The notes under the pieces are model-generated. The model saw only the letters and a list, made by a program, of their open reading frames with translations. It was not told the DNA's origin and did not search any database. From contig NZ_CP031311.1 in the NCBI RefSeq assembly GCF_004799685.1, forward strand, positions 2,721,355-2,785,354: a DNA stretch of 64,000 nt, read 5' to 3'. This DNA is from Halobellus limi. Its GTDB lineage: Archaea; Halobacteriota; Halobacteria; Halobacteriales; Haloferacaceae. The translations under genes and the position numbers were made by a program. Below are positions 24,534 through 32,988 of this stretch, one piece after another. Position 1 is the first letter of the stretch. The number at the start of each line of letters is the position of its first letter.

Positions 24534-24862
24534 TCACTTCTCCGTACTGCGGGTTCACTTATGAGGGTTACGATGCGACGGGAGCGCGACACCGCACCAC
24601 ACGGCAGCGATTCACCCGGACGGGTTCGGGTCTCGTAGTGTAAGCAGCAACATTTTCTGCTATCTGCGAAGATCCCAGGATTCGAGCGACGACGCAGATG
24701 CCACAGAGAACTGGCAGAATGTTACGTGATTGTGTCGGTCCGAGAAATATGTGAGTCACATCCGGCGTTAATCGCTGCCCTGTCGAATTCCCGCCGTCGC
24801 AGGTGGCTTCAGAAACTGACGAGACGCGGGAGTCTTTAGGGTCCCGTGGTCTTGATCCGGTT
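24534..24862. other. 329-nt region between tRNA-Arg and the DAACS symporter gene
   Basis: No supported gene. The minus-strand open frame across 24568-24915 is Cys/Arg-rich and unlike host proteins. GTGTAAGCAGCAACATTTTCTG near 24640 and GAGTCTTTAGGG near 24830 are the only AT-richer spots; the latter lies about 30 nt before the symporter ATG and could be its promoter. The first 40 nt would contain the tRNA-Arg promoter. Confidence 0.4.
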
Positions 24863-26167
24863 ATGGTACAGCTAATTCGGTCCCTCTGGCGACAGTATCG
24901 GTCCGTCGCGCTCATCTATCGGATCTTCGTCGCCTTCGTGCTCGGCTCGGCAGCGGGTATCGCCTTCGGCGAGCGGATGGCCGTCGTCGCCCCGCTCGGC
25001 GACCTGTTCCTCCGACTGCTCAATATGCTCGTCATCCCGATAATCGTCTTTACGTTGCTCACCGGGATCAGACAGCTCTCGCCCGCGCGGCTCGGGCGGA
25101 TCGGCGGCGCGACCGTCGGGCTGTACGCCGCGACGACGACCGTCGCGGGGATCATCGGCCTCGCCGTCGCGAACGTCCTCCAGCCGGGGCGCGGCGTCGA
25201 GTTCGCCGGCGGCGAGGCGCAGTCGCAGGCCCCGCCGTCGGTCACGGAGGTGCTCCTGGGCCTCGTCCCGAACAACCCGGTGGCGGCGATGGCCGACGGC
25301 AACCTCCTCGGGACGGTCTTCTTCGTGATCGTCTTCGGGATCGCGCTCACGTACGTCCGCGCGCGAAAAGAGGAGTACGCCGAGAGCGTCGACTCCGTGT
25401 TCGAGGCCTTCGAGGTCGGCGCGGAGGCGATGTTCGTCGTCGTCCGCGGCGTGCTCGAGTACGGCGTCGTCGGCGTCTTCGCGCTGATGGCCGCCGGGAT
25501 CGGAACCGAGGGAATCGGCGTGTTCACCTCCCTCGGTGCGCTCGTCCTGGCCGTCGCGGTCGGGGTCGCCGTCCACATCGCCTTCACGTACCTGTTCCTC
25601 CTGATGGGCGTCGTCGTCGGCGTCTCGCCGGTCTCGTTCCTCGCGGGCGCGAAGGACGCGATGCTGACCGCGTTCGCGACGCGCTCCTCCAGCGGGACGC
25701 TGCCCGTGACGATGCGGAACGCCGAGGAGGACCTGCGGATCGAAGAGCGCGTGTACTCCTTCGCGCTCCCGGTCGGCGCGACGGCGAACATGGACGGCGC
25801 GGCCATCCGGCAGGCGATCACGGTGATGTTCGCCGCCAACGTCGTCGGTCAGCCGCTGGCGCTGACCGAGCAGGCGTTCGTCCTGCTGGTCGCCGTCCTC
25901 ATCAGCATCGGCACCGCTGGCGTCCCCGGCGCGGGCATCGTGATGCTCACCGTGATCCTCACGCAGGTCGGCCTCCCGCTGGAGGTCGTCGGCTTCGTCG
26001 CCGGCGTCGACCCGATCCTCGGCCGGATCGCGACGATGAACAACGTCACCGGCGACCTCGCGGTCTCGACCGTCGTCGGCAAGTGGAACGACGCGGTCGA
26101 CTTCGAGGAGGGGGTGTGGACCCGCGGGAGAGAGCGTCTCGGCACCGTCGTGCCCGGCGGCGACTGA
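24863..26167 (+). CDS. Dicarboxylate/amino acid:cation symporter (DAACS/GltP type)
   Basis: 434 aa from the ATG at 24863; the in-frame ATG at 24803 would add a polar tail absent in the family. Eight membrane segments and two re-entrant loops are expected. Signatures visible are the serine-rich hairpin FATRSSSGTLPVT, the NMDG motif in GATANMDGAAIRQ and the second hairpin GTAGVPGAGIVML. The family couples uptake of glutamate, aspartate or C4-dicarboxylates to Na+ or H+. The exact substrate cannot be read; NMDGA instead of NMDGT is a small deviation in the cation-binding motif. Confidence 0.92.
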   Translation: MVQLIRSLWRQYRSVALIYRIFVAFVLGSAAGIAFGERMAVVAPLGDLFLRLLNMLVIPIIVFTLLTGIRQLSPARLGRIGGATVGLYAATTTVAGIIGLAVANVLQPGRGVEFAGGEAQSQAPPSVTEVLLGLVPNNPVAAMADGNLLGTVFFVIVFGIALTYVRARKEEYAESVDSVFEAFEVGAEAMFVVVRGVLEYGVVGVFALMAAGIGTEGIGVFTSLGALVLAVAVGVAVHIAFTYLFLLMGVVVGVSPVSFLAGAKDAMLTAFATRSSSGTLPVTMRNAEEDLRIEERVYSFALPVGATANMDGAAIRQAITVMFAANVVGQPLALTEQAFVLLVAVLISIGTAGVPGAGIVMLTVILTQVGLPLEVVGFVAGVDPILGRIATMNNVTGDLAVSTVVGKWNDAVDFEEGVWTRGRERLGTVVPGGD

Positions 26168-26281
26168 GTCTTTCTCCGTGAGTCGCGATCGAGGCTCATA
26201 CCTCGAACGCGACCTCGGATGGGACAAGGATCCGTTTGAACCTCCGGCACCTCTTTTGGATCACCCGTGATACGGGGAGGT

Positions 26282-26800
26282 ATGCACCGCCGAACCGTCC
26301 TGTCAGGCCTCGCCGTCGCCCTCCCCCTCGCGCTCGCCGGCTGTACCGGCGCCGCCCCGCCGGGCGATTCGGACGGGACGAACACCACCGACGAACAAAG
26401 CGAGACGGACGCGCCGACTAACGAAACCGAGACGCCTGACGAAACCGTCACACCGGGACGCATCTCCGCGAATCTCGTGCCGCGCGAGGAGTGTCCGAAT
26501 CCGGGTGCGGCGACGGTCAGTCTCGGTGACGAGGCGGTCTCGGTCGTCGGGTGCGTGGTCGGGAACAACGGCTGTAACGTCCCGCGGTTGCAGGAGGTCG
26601 ACTACGACACCGAGAGCCGGGAACTCGTCGTGGTCGTCGCCGCCGTCGACGAGAGCGGCGAAGACGAGGCGTGCACGGAGGCGCTGGTGAACCTCGGCTA
26701 CGAGGTCGAGATCGAGGCGGACGGGATCGAACCGATCAGCGTGCGCGTCGTCCATGATGACGTCGATGGGCGTCGAACAGTCGTCGACGTGACGAGGTAA
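26282..26800 (+). CDS. Small Tat-type lipoprotein of unknown function
   Basis: 172 aa. MHRRTVLSGLAVALPLALAG ends in a lipobox (LAGC), followed by a Thr/Asp/Glu linker (about 25-60), so the protein is probably anchored outside the membrane. The globular part has four cysteines (EECPNPGAATVS, VVGCVVGNNGCNV, DEACTEA) that could form disulfides, and a strand-rich ending (VRVVHDDVDGRRTVVDVTR). No family recognised. A single gene between the symporter and the RPA locus. Confidence 0.78.
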   Translation: MHRRTVLSGLAVALPLALAGCTGAAPPGDSDGTNTTDEQSETDAPTNETETPDETVTPGRISANLVPREECPNPGAATVSLGDEAVSVVGCVVGNNGCNVPRLQEVDYDTESRELVVVVAAVDESGEDEACTEALVNLGYEVEIEADGIEPISVRVVHDDVDGRRTVVDVTR

Positions 26801-26970
26801 GCGGTCGGGAGTGCGTCGGACTCGGGCCGCGAACGTTCTTATAGGAAGCCGAGCCCACACTCGGTGTGCCAGGAATCGACAGCGGAATCGGGAGACTGCG
26901 AGGGGTCGTCGCCGACGGTGTGCGGGAAAAGACCGCGGCCCGACTCCGAATCGACACCGCCGACAAGACA

Positions 26971-27003
26971 ACGCTTAAGCGGCGGCCTGCCTTGGCTGTG
27001 GAT
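26971..27003 (+). promoter_or_regulatory. Probable promoter of the RPA locus
   Basis: ACGCTTAAGCGG puts a TATA-like CTTAAG about 28 nt before the ATG at 27004, the spacing expected for a leaderless haloarchaeal transcript beginning at that ATG rather than at the RPA start 81 nt later. A small hairpin, CCGAG-CCCACA-CTCGG (26849-26864), lies further upstream and may end or regulate earlier transcription. Confidence 0.45.
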
Positions 27004-27084
27004 ATGTCTGTGGCCGTAGCCGCTCGAACCGCGGGTTTCGCGCTCGGACCCGACGGCCGTCGGCGCGACGGGGGTGTCGCGTAG
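27004..27084 (+). CDS. In-frame 26-codon upstream ORF abutting the RPA start
   Basis: Reads MSVAVAARTAGFALGPDGRR, then RDGGVA and TAG. The TAG (27082-27084) is directly followed by the RPA ATG, and both ORFs share one reading frame. The ATG has the expected distance to a TATA-like element for leaderless initiation. The peptide is basic, unlike typical host proteins, so a regulatory leader is more likely than a functional peptide. Reinitiation at the adjacent ATG would couple RPA synthesis to translation of the leader. Inference only. Confidence 0.35.
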   Translation: MSVAVAARTAGFALGPDGRRRDGGVA

Positions 27085-28569
27085 ATGGGTGCGATCGAAG
27101 AGGTGTACGAGGACCTCGACACCGACGTCGAGTTCGAGGAGTTCGAGGCGGCCGTCGAGGACAAGGTCGAACAGATGGGCGGCCTCGCCGACGAGGAGAC
27201 CGCGGCGATGCTCATCGCCCACGAACTCCGCGACGAGGAGGTCGAGGGCGTCGCCGACGTCGCGCCGGGGATGAACGACGTGAAGTTCCTCGCGAAGGTG
27301 ATGAGCGTCGGCGACCTCCGAACCTTCGAACGGGACGGCGAGGACGAGGACGGGAAGGTCGTAAACGTCGACGTCGCCGACGAGACCGGCCGGATCCGGA
27401 TCACGATGTGGGACGATATGGCCGAGGACGCCGTCGAGAGCCTCGAAACCGGCCAGACGCTCCGCGTGGCGGGTCGCCCGAAAGACGGGTACAACGGCAT
27501 CGAGGTCGACGTCGACAAGGTCGAACCCGCGCCTGACGCCGAAGTGGACGTCGAGGCCCGTGACACCTACCGCGTCGAGGACCTCGCGCTCGGACTCTCG
27601 GACGTCAACCTGAAGGGCCGGATCCTCAGCACCGACAGCGTGCGGACGTTCGACCGCGACGACGGCTCCGAGGGCCGGGTGGCGAACCTGACGCTCGGCG
27701 ATCCGACCGGCCGAATCCGAGTGACGCTGTGGGACGAGAAGGCCGACGTCGCCACCGAGTTCGAGGCCGGCCAGTCGGCGGAAGTCGTCGACGGCTACGT
27801 CCGCGAGCGGGACGGGACGCTCGAATTACACGTCGGCAACCGCGGCGCGGTCGACGAACTCGACGAGGAGATCGAGTACGTCCCCGACACCCGCGCCGTC
27901 GACTCGCTGGAGATCGGCGAGACCGTCGACATCGCCGGCGGCGTCATCGAGACCGATCCGAAGCGGACGTTCGACCGCGACGACGGCTCCGAGGGGCAGG
28001 TCCGGAACGTTCGGGTGAAAGACGACACCGGCGACATCCGCGTCGCCCTGTGGGGCGACAAGGCCGACCTCGACGTCGACCTCGCGGACTACGTGGTCTT
28101 CACCGACGTGGAGATCCAGGACGGCTGGCAGGACGACCTCGAGGCCTCCGCGGGGTGGCAGTCGACGGTCAGCGTGATGGACGACGCGCCGGAGGACGCC
28201 GCCGACACCGACACGGAGGCGGCGCAGTCGACCGGTCTGGGCGCGTTCGAGGCCGGCGGATCGCCGGCGGGCACGGGTGACTCGGAGTCCGACTCGACTG
28301 CGTCCGGCGTCGGGGGCACAGCCAGCGACGGCGGCGGTTCCGCCGCGGCGGCCGTGGCGGAGCGTCCCGGCGAGGCCGACGGAGAGGCGGAGACGGAGAC
28401 GTTCACCGGGACGGTCGTCCAGGCCGGGAGTCCGGTCGTCCTCGACGACGGGAGCGAGACGCGGAGCGTCGAGACCGACGAGTCGCTGCGGCTCGGCGAG
28501 AAGGTGACCGTGAGCGGACCGCTCGCCGACGGGACGATCACCGCCGAGGACGTCGAGCGGTCGGGCTGA
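27085..28569 (+). CDS. rpa2: Single-stranded DNA-binding protein, replication protein A (RPA2-like, multiple OB folds)
   Basis: 494 aa. A helical N-terminus (1-60) is followed by three OB folds at about 63-155 (VKFLAKVMSVGDLRTFERDG, GRIRITMWDD), 165-265 (VNLKGRILSTDSVRTFDRDD, GRIRVTLWDE) and 270-370 (VDIAGGVIETDPKRTFDRDD, GDIRVALWGD). An acidic low-complexity linker (about 372-428) and a fourth short OB-like unit (TFTGTVVQAGSPVVLDDGSE) complete it. No zinc finger is present, as in the stand-alone haloarchaeal RPA2. It coats single-stranded DNA in replication and repair. From memory, the neighbouring histone and deacetylase genes are the same in Haloferax. A 33-bp DNA stretch is identical between OB folds 2 and 3. 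Confidence 0.92.
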   Translation: MGAIEEVYEDLDTDVEFEEFEAAVEDKVEQMGGLADEETAAMLIAHELRDEEVEGVADVAPGMNDVKFLAKVMSVGDLRTFERDGEDEDGKVVNVDVADETGRIRITMWDDMAEDAVESLETGQTLRVAGRPKDGYNGIEVDVDKVEPAPDAEVDVEARDTYRVEDLALGLSDVNLKGRILSTDSVRTFDRDDGSEGRVANLTLGDPTGRIRVTLWDEKADVATEFEAGQSAEVVDGYVRERDGTLELHVGNRGAVDELDEEIEYVPDTRAVDSLEIGETVDIAGGVIETDPKRTFDRDDGSEGQVRNVRVKDDTGDIRVALWGDKADLDVDLADYVVFTDVEIQDGWQDDLEASAGWQSTVSVMDDAPEDAADTDTEAAQSTGLGAFEAGGSPAGTGDSESDSTASGVGGTASDGGGSAAAAVAERPGEADGEAETETFTGTVVQAGSPVVLDDGSETRSVETDESLRLGEKVTVSGPLADGTITAEDVERSG

Positions 28570-28700
28570 GCGCGCGGCCGCGTATCGCCCCGGACGCGTC
28601 GCTCGGGTGACCGTCGCACTGCGCCCGGACGGATCGCTCCGATCGAGAGCCGCTGCGCCGCCGAGAGCGTCGAAGGCGGACGGAGCGGCCTACGGAAAGG

Positions 28701-28732
28701 ATTATACGCCGGTCGAACACGATATAGTGGTA
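28701..28732 (+). promoter_or_regulatory. Histone gene promoter
   Basis: ATTATACG at 28701-28708 lies 25-30 nt before the histone ATG, preceded by a purine-rich GGAAAGG that could serve as a BRE. Spacing predicts a leaderless or nearly leaderless mRNA that also covers the deacetylase gene. Confidence 0.55.
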
Positions 28733-29164
28733 ATGAGTGTCGAATTGCCGTTCGCCCCCGTGGACGCGATCATTCGACGGAGAGCCGGCGACCTCCGGGT
28801 CAGCTCCGGGGCCGCAGAGGAGCTCGCTCGCCGCGTCCAGGCGCACGGAGCGGCGCTCGCCGTCGACGCCGCCGAGCGGGCGGCCGCAGACGACAGAAAG
28901 ACGCTGATGGCCGAGGACTTCGACGTCCAGCAGGTCGTGAGCCGTCGCGACCTCGAACTGCCGATCGCGCCGATCGACCGCATCGCCCGCCTCCGGATCG
29001 ACGACCGCTACCGCGTCTCGATGGATGCACGGATCGCGCTGGCGGACATCCTCGAGGACTACGCCGACAACGTCGCGAGCGCGGCCGCGACGCTCGCGCG
29101 GCACGCGGACCGGCGGACCGTCCAGGCCGAAGACATCGAGACGTACTTCGCCCTCTTCGAGTAG
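28733..29164 (+). CDS. hstA: Haloarchaeal histone, two histone folds in one chain
   Basis: 143 aa. Two histone folds in tandem: residues 1-68 (MSVELPFAPVDAIIRRRAGD, RKTLMAEDFDVQQVV) and 72-143 (LELPIAPIDRIARLRIDDRY, RRTVQAEDIETYFALFE). This is the fused dimer found in haloarchaea, where it is acidic and acts more like a specific transcription regulator than a bulk packaging protein. The upstream in-frame ATG at 28607 is rejected because the TATA element sits between it and the true start. The deacetylase gene follows after 2 nt. Confidence 0.95.
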   Translation: MSVELPFAPVDAIIRRRAGDLRVSSGAAEELARRVQAHGAALAVDAAERAAADDRKTLMAEDFDVQQVVSRRDLELPIAPIDRIARLRIDDRYRVSMDARIALADILEDYADNVASAAATLARHADRRTVQAEDIETYFALFE

Positions 29165-29166
29165 CG

Positions 29167-30183
29167 ATGCAGTTCGGCTACAGCGAGACCTGTCTCGCAC
29201 ACGATACCGGCGAACGGCACCCGGAGACCGCCGACCGTCTGCGAGCGATTCGCCGGGCGCTCGCGAAGCGGCACGGGATCTCCTACGTCGAGGCGGACCC
29301 GGCCGACGAGGAGTCGGTCGCCTCGGTCCACGACGACGACTACGTCGAGGAGGTCCGCGAGTTCTGCCGGGACGGCGGCGGCAACTGGGACCCCGACACC
29401 GTCGCCTCCGAGGCCACCTGGGAGGCCGCGACGGCCTCGGCGGGCCTCGCACAGTGGGCCGCGCGGGAGGCCACAGAAGGGGCGAGCGGACGCGACACGC
29501 CCTTCTCGATCGGTCGCCCGCCCGGACATCACGCCGTCGCGGACGACGCGATGGGGTTCTGCTTCATAAACAACGCCGCCGTCGCCGCCCAGACGCTCAT
29601 CGACGACCCCGATTCCGACGTCGAGCGCGCGGTCATCTTCGACTGGGACGTCCACCACGGCAACGGCACCCAGGACATCTTCTACGACCAGGGCGACGTC
29701 CTCTACGCGTCGGTCCACGAGGACGGGCTCTACCCCGGAACCGGCGAGATCGAGGAGACCGGAACGGGAGACGGCGAGGGGACCACACTGAACGTCCCGC
29801 TGTCGGCCGGCGCGGGCGACGAGGACTACCTCCTCGCGGCCGAGGAACTGCTCCGTCCCGTCGTCGAGCGGTTCGATCCGGACCTCTTCGTCGTCAGCGC
29901 CGGGTTCGACGCCCACCGGCACGACCCGATCTCGCGGATGCGCGTCTCGACGGAGGGGTACGCCCTGCTGACCGACCGCGTCCGCTCGATCGCCGACGAC
30001 GCCGACGCGGGGCTGGCGTTCGTCCTCGAAGGCGGGTACGGGCTCGACACGCTCTCGGAGGGCGTCGCGACCGTCCACGAGACCTTCGACGGCCGGTCGC
30101 CGGTGGAGCCCGACGGAGACCCCGGCGAGTCGACCGAGCAACTCGTCGAGGACGTGCGTCGGGCGCACGATCTCGACGGCTGA
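29167..30183 (+). CDS. hdaI: Histone deacetylase family hydrolase (class II HDAC-like)
   Basis: 338 aa, full length. Active-site elements are all visible: RPPGHHA with His121/His122, FDWDVHHGNGT with zinc ligands Asp161 and His163, SAGFDAHRHDP with the third ligand, and EGGYGLDTL with the oxyanion tyrosine. The family removes acetyl groups from lysines or polyamines. It begins 2 nt after the histone stop, so the two are surely cotranscribed and a protein-deacetylation role beside the histone is likely. Acuc-type or acetylpolyamine substrates remain possible. Confidence 0.93.
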   Translation: MQFGYSETCLAHDTGERHPETADRLRAIRRALAKRHGISYVEADPADEESVASVHDDDYVEEVREFCRDGGGNWDPDTVASEATWEAATASAGLAQWAAREATEGASGRDTPFSIGRPPGHHAVADDAMGFCFINNAAVAAQTLIDDPDSDVERAVIFDWDVHHGNGTQDIFYDQGDVLYASVHEDGLYPGTGEIEETGTGDGEGTTLNVPLSAGAGDEDYLLAAEELLRPVVERFDPDLFVVSAGFDAHRHDPISRMRVSTEGYALLTDRVRSIADDADAGLAFVLEGGYGLDTLSEGVATVHETFDGRSPVEPDGDPGESTEQLVEDVRRAHDLDG

Positions 30184-30255
30184 CGGCGGGTCAACGAGCG
30201 GACAGGAACCCGGCCCGGCGGCCTCATCCGCCGAAGTGGTCGGGACCGATCCGCC

Positions 30256-31671
30256 CTACGGTCGGGGGTCGAAGTACGACGCCAACTCGCCTCCGAACTC
30301 CTCGGACAGCGTCGCGACCTCGTCGCCGACGAGGACGTCGTACTCGGTTTCGAGCGCCGTTTCGACCCGGGCCCCGAGGCCGACCGAGAACAGTTCCGCC
30401 GAGCGGAGCAGTTCCGCGGCGTCGGTGAACTCCCGCTCGCGCTCGACGACGTAGCGCTCGCCGTCGACGAACGGCCCGTAGGTGTCGGGCGGGGCGTCGC
30501 CCCCGGGAGGCGTCTCCCTGTCGCCGCCGTTCGGCGCCGCCTCTGCGTCCGCGTACGCCTCGTAGAACCCCTCGGCGTGCGCCCGGACGTGCACCGGCGG
30601 CCCGCCGTGGCGTTCGATCGACGGGAGGGTTCGGCGGGCGAGTTCGACGAACAGGACCGCGCGCTCGTCGGCGAACGTCGTCGCCCGAATCGGCTCGAAC
30701 CCCCGGCGGGCGAGTTCGTCGCGGACGCCCGACAGCGACTTCCGGAGCTGGGGGTACAGCTGATCGTCGACGAGGTCCGGCGCGTCGAAGACGACCGCGA
30801 TGGGCGTCGTCCCGCGGCGGTCGAGATGCGCGCGGACGGCGTCGGGGCCGATCGGCTCGGGCTCTCGCGGCTCGAAGATCCCCTCGCTCGGGGCCGAAAG
30901 GAACGCCCGGGCGTAGTGCTGCAGGCGGGCGACGTTCTCCGCGGCGCAGACCGCCGCGACGTTCCGCGCGGGGTCCGTCGGGTCGACCATCACGAGCGGG
31001 TCGTCGTGCGATCTCGTCGCGTGGTCCTCGGGATCGAAGACGACCGGCGGGTGCCAGTCGGCCGCGGCGGCCAGGAGCGTCTCGACGTCGCCGTGTTCGA
31101 GGACGAGCAGTTCCGAGAGGTACCCGGAGAACCCCTCGGTCTTCAGGTTGCTCCCGTAGACGCCGATCCCCTTCAGGAACTGCTTGAACACGCGCATCTC
31201 GCCGGCGAGGTCGTCGTCGATCCGCTCGCGCAGGTAGGCGTTGTGGTGCGGCGTCCGATCGACCGCCGACTGGAGGGCGGACCCGTCGCCGACGTCGTAG
31301 CAGGGCACGAGATCGACGTCGAAGCCCTCGAACTCGCCGGTGACGTAGGGGTGTTCGGCGTACTCCTCGTGGCCGTCGGGGAGGACCGCGTTGCCGATTT
31401 CGAGCCCGTAGCGCTCCAGCGTCTCGCGGTCGAGGTCGGCCGGGAACCGCACGAAGAGGTCGATGTCGCGGTCGCCCGCGAGCCAGGTCCCGCGGGCGGT
31501 CGATCCGACCTGGACGACGTCGGCGTCGACCGGGAGGTCCGAGACCGCGGCTTCGATCCGCGCGGTGAGCGTCGAGACCGCGGCCCGCATCGCTTCGCGC
31601 TCGTCCGCGTCGGGGGTGACGCGCTCTCGGACCCGCTCTATCACCCGCCGTCTCGCGTCGGCGTCGGCCAT
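30256..31671 (-). CDS. cca: Archaeal (class I) CCA-adding tRNA nucleotidyltransferase
   Basis: 471 aa from the ATG at 31671; the GTG three codons upstream is an alternative. The nucleotidyltransferase signature GSTARGTWLAGDRDIDLFVR carries the catalytic carboxylates, followed by FDVDLVPCYDVGDGS and the class I body/tail domains (GIGVYGSNLKTEGFSGYLSE, VMVDPTDPARNVAAV). It adds or repairs the 3' CCA of tRNAs, needed here because none of the four tRNA genes in the window encodes CCA. Convergent with the deacetylase gene. Confidence 0.95.
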   Translation of the reverse strand: MADADARRRVIERVRERVTPDADEREAMRAAVSTLTARIEAAVSDLPVDADVVQVGSTARGTWLAGDRDIDLFVRFPADLDRETLERYGLEIGNAVLPDGHEEYAEHPYVTGEFEGFDVDLVPCYDVGDGSALQSAVDRTPHHNAYLRERIDDDLAGEMRVFKQFLKGIGVYGSNLKTEGFSGYLSELLVLEHGDVETLLAAAADWHPPVVFDPEDHATRSHDDPLVMVDPTDPARNVAAVCAAENVARLQHYARAFLSAPSEGIFEPREPEPIGPDAVRAHLDRRGTTPIAVVFDAPDLVDDQLYPQLRKSLSGVRDELARRGFEPIRATTFADERAVLFVELARRTLPSIERHGGPPVHVRAHAEGFYEAYADAEAAPNGGDRETPPGGDAPPDTYGPFVDGERYVVEREREFTDAAELLRSAELFSVGLGARVETALETEYDVLVGDEVATLSEEFGGELASYFDPRP

Positions 31672-31867
31672 CGTTGTCACGGCTTCGAGAGGGTCCGGCG
31701 AAAGGGTGTCGATGCGGACGGACGTCGACGCCGACGGATCGGAGACGCCGACGCCGGCCGAACGAGCGACTCTCGTCCCGGCGGCGTGCCGTCACCTCGC
31801 ACCCGTGCGGTGAAAACGAAAGCCCTATCATACTACCTCGGTGTACATTCGTGTGCAGGCACGCCGA

Positions 31868-31940
31868 GCCGTCGTAGCTCAGTTGGTAGAGCACCTCGCT
31901 GTTAACGAGGTGGTCCCAGGTTCGAGCCCTGGCGACGGCG
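31868..31940 (+). tRNA. tRNA-Asn (anticodon GTT)
   Basis: Acceptor GCCGTCG/CGACGGC with discriminator G, D-arm GCTCAGTTGGTAGAGC, anticodon arm CCTCG-CTGTTAA-CGAGG, T-arm CCAGG-TTCGAGC-CCTGG. No intron, no CCA. CCTATCATACTACC about 35 nt upstream is a likely TATA element. Confidence 0.95.
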
Positions 31941-32047
31941 TCAGTTTCTCTCGACGTCGACTTCGGAGTGGCAAATTTGCTCCTCCTCTCGGCGTACCGC
32001 CCGCCAACGACACGTCTAAGGGGGAGACCGGGAAACGGTAGACCGCC

Positions 32048-32122
32048 GGGCCCTTAGCTCAGTCTGGTCAGAGCGCTCGGCTCATAACCGGGTGGTCAGG
32101 GGTTCGAACCCCCTAGGGCCCA
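32048..32122 (+). tRNA. tRNA with CAT anticodon (elongator Met or Ile2)
   Basis: Acceptor GGGCCCT/AGGGCCC with discriminator A, D-arm GCTCAGTCTGGTCAGAGC, anticodon arm CTCGG-CTCATAA-CCGGG, T-arm AGGGG-TTCGAAC-CCCCT. It is not an initiator (those start AGC with three GC pairs in the anticodon stem). Whether C34 stays unmodified (Met) or becomes agmatidine (Ile, AUA codons) cannot be told by eye. No intron, no CCA. Confidence 0.9.
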
Positions 32123-32280
32123 TCACGAAACGAATCGCTCGTGAGCCGGTGCCGTCCCAATAAAGCCGAGTTTGGATTCGTTTAAAACGCCGAAAGTAGC
32201 CTTCAACGGGAGTAAACCGGCGATATCCTGGTTCAGAGTGTTGCCGGACTAAGTGGTGTCCGGTCGATGGATCGGACACG

Positions 32281-32988
32281 ATGAACCGAACGAAATCGAA
32301 GACCGAGCTGAGCAGACGGACGTACCTCAAGGCGACGGGAGTGGCGGCGGCGGGAACGGTCGGGCTGGCGGGGTGTGCCGGGACCGCGTCGGCGACCGGA
32401 ACGCTCGCCACGCAGGTGACGGATCAACCCGGCGACATCGCCGACTTCGAGTCGTGCGTCGTCACGATCCAGGGGATCTGGGTCAAGCCGAGCGGGGGCG
32501 ACGACGACACCGAGACCGCGGAGACAGAGGGAGACGACAGCGGAACCGACGGCGATCAGACCGACGGCACACAGACCGAGACCGGCGCGGCGGAGGAAGG
32601 GACCGAGGCGGAGGTCGACGAGAGCGACGCCCGGGAGTACCACGAGTTCGAGGAACCGCAGGAGGCCGACCTCGTGGAGCTACAGAACGGAAACACGCAA
32701 CTGATCGACGAGCGCGAACTCGACGTCGGGACCTACGAGTTCCTGCAACTCGACGTGACGGACGTGGAGGGGGTGCTCGACGGCGGCGACGAGGCCGAGG
32801 TCGACACCCCCGGGAGTGCGCCCCTGCAGTTCAAGGAGCCCTTCGAGATCCGCGAAGATCAGGTGACGACCTTCACGGGGGACTTCACGCCCGTTCGTCG
32901 GGGGCGGACCGATCGGTACCTGCTCCAGCCGGTCGCGAGCGGGACTCGGGTGGAATACGGAGACGAGGCCGGGGATGGGTCCCAGTAG
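32281..32988 (+). CDS. DUF4382 family Tat lipoprotein
   Basis: 235 aa. SRRTYLKATGVAAAGTVGLAG ends in an LAGC lipobox. The mature part begins ATGTLATQVTDQPGDIADFE and VTIQGIWVKPSG, the typical DUF4382 opening. Then comes a long acidic insert (about 75-125) inside the domain and FLQLDVTDVEGVLDGGDEAE. DUF4382 proteins are beta-rich surface lipoproteins of unknown function. A GTTTAAAAC element about 100 nt upstream may be the promoter. Its last 14 nt overlap the next small membrane-protein gene. Confidence 0.85.
   Translation: MNRTKSKTELSRRTYLKATGVAAAGTVGLAGCAGTASATGTLATQVTDQPGDIADFESCVVTIQGIWVKPSGGDDDTETAETEGDDSGTDGDQTDGTQTETGAAEEGTEAEVDESDAREYHEFEEPQEADLVELQNGNTQLIDERELDVGTYEFLQLDVTDVEGVLDGGDEAEVDTPGSAPLQFKEPFEIREDQVTTFTGDFTPVRRGRTDRYLLQPVASGTRVEYGDEAGDGSQ

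Noticed and set aside
24803-24862. Earlier ATG for the DAACS symporter
   Set aside because: The additional 20 polar residues are not family-like, and GAGTCTTTAGGG, a possible promoter element, lies inside them.
24568-24915. 115-codon minus-strand frame downstream of tRNA-Arg
   Set aside because: Cys- and Arg-rich, non-acidic, overlaps the symporter start and has no recognisable domain.
28607-28732. Earlier ATG for the histone
   Set aside because: It would place the TATA box inside the coding region and add a basic stretch unlike haloarchaeal histones.
32048-32122. Initiator tRNA-Met
   Set aside because: The acceptor and anticodon stems lack initiator features, so it is an elongator Met or Ile2 tRNA.
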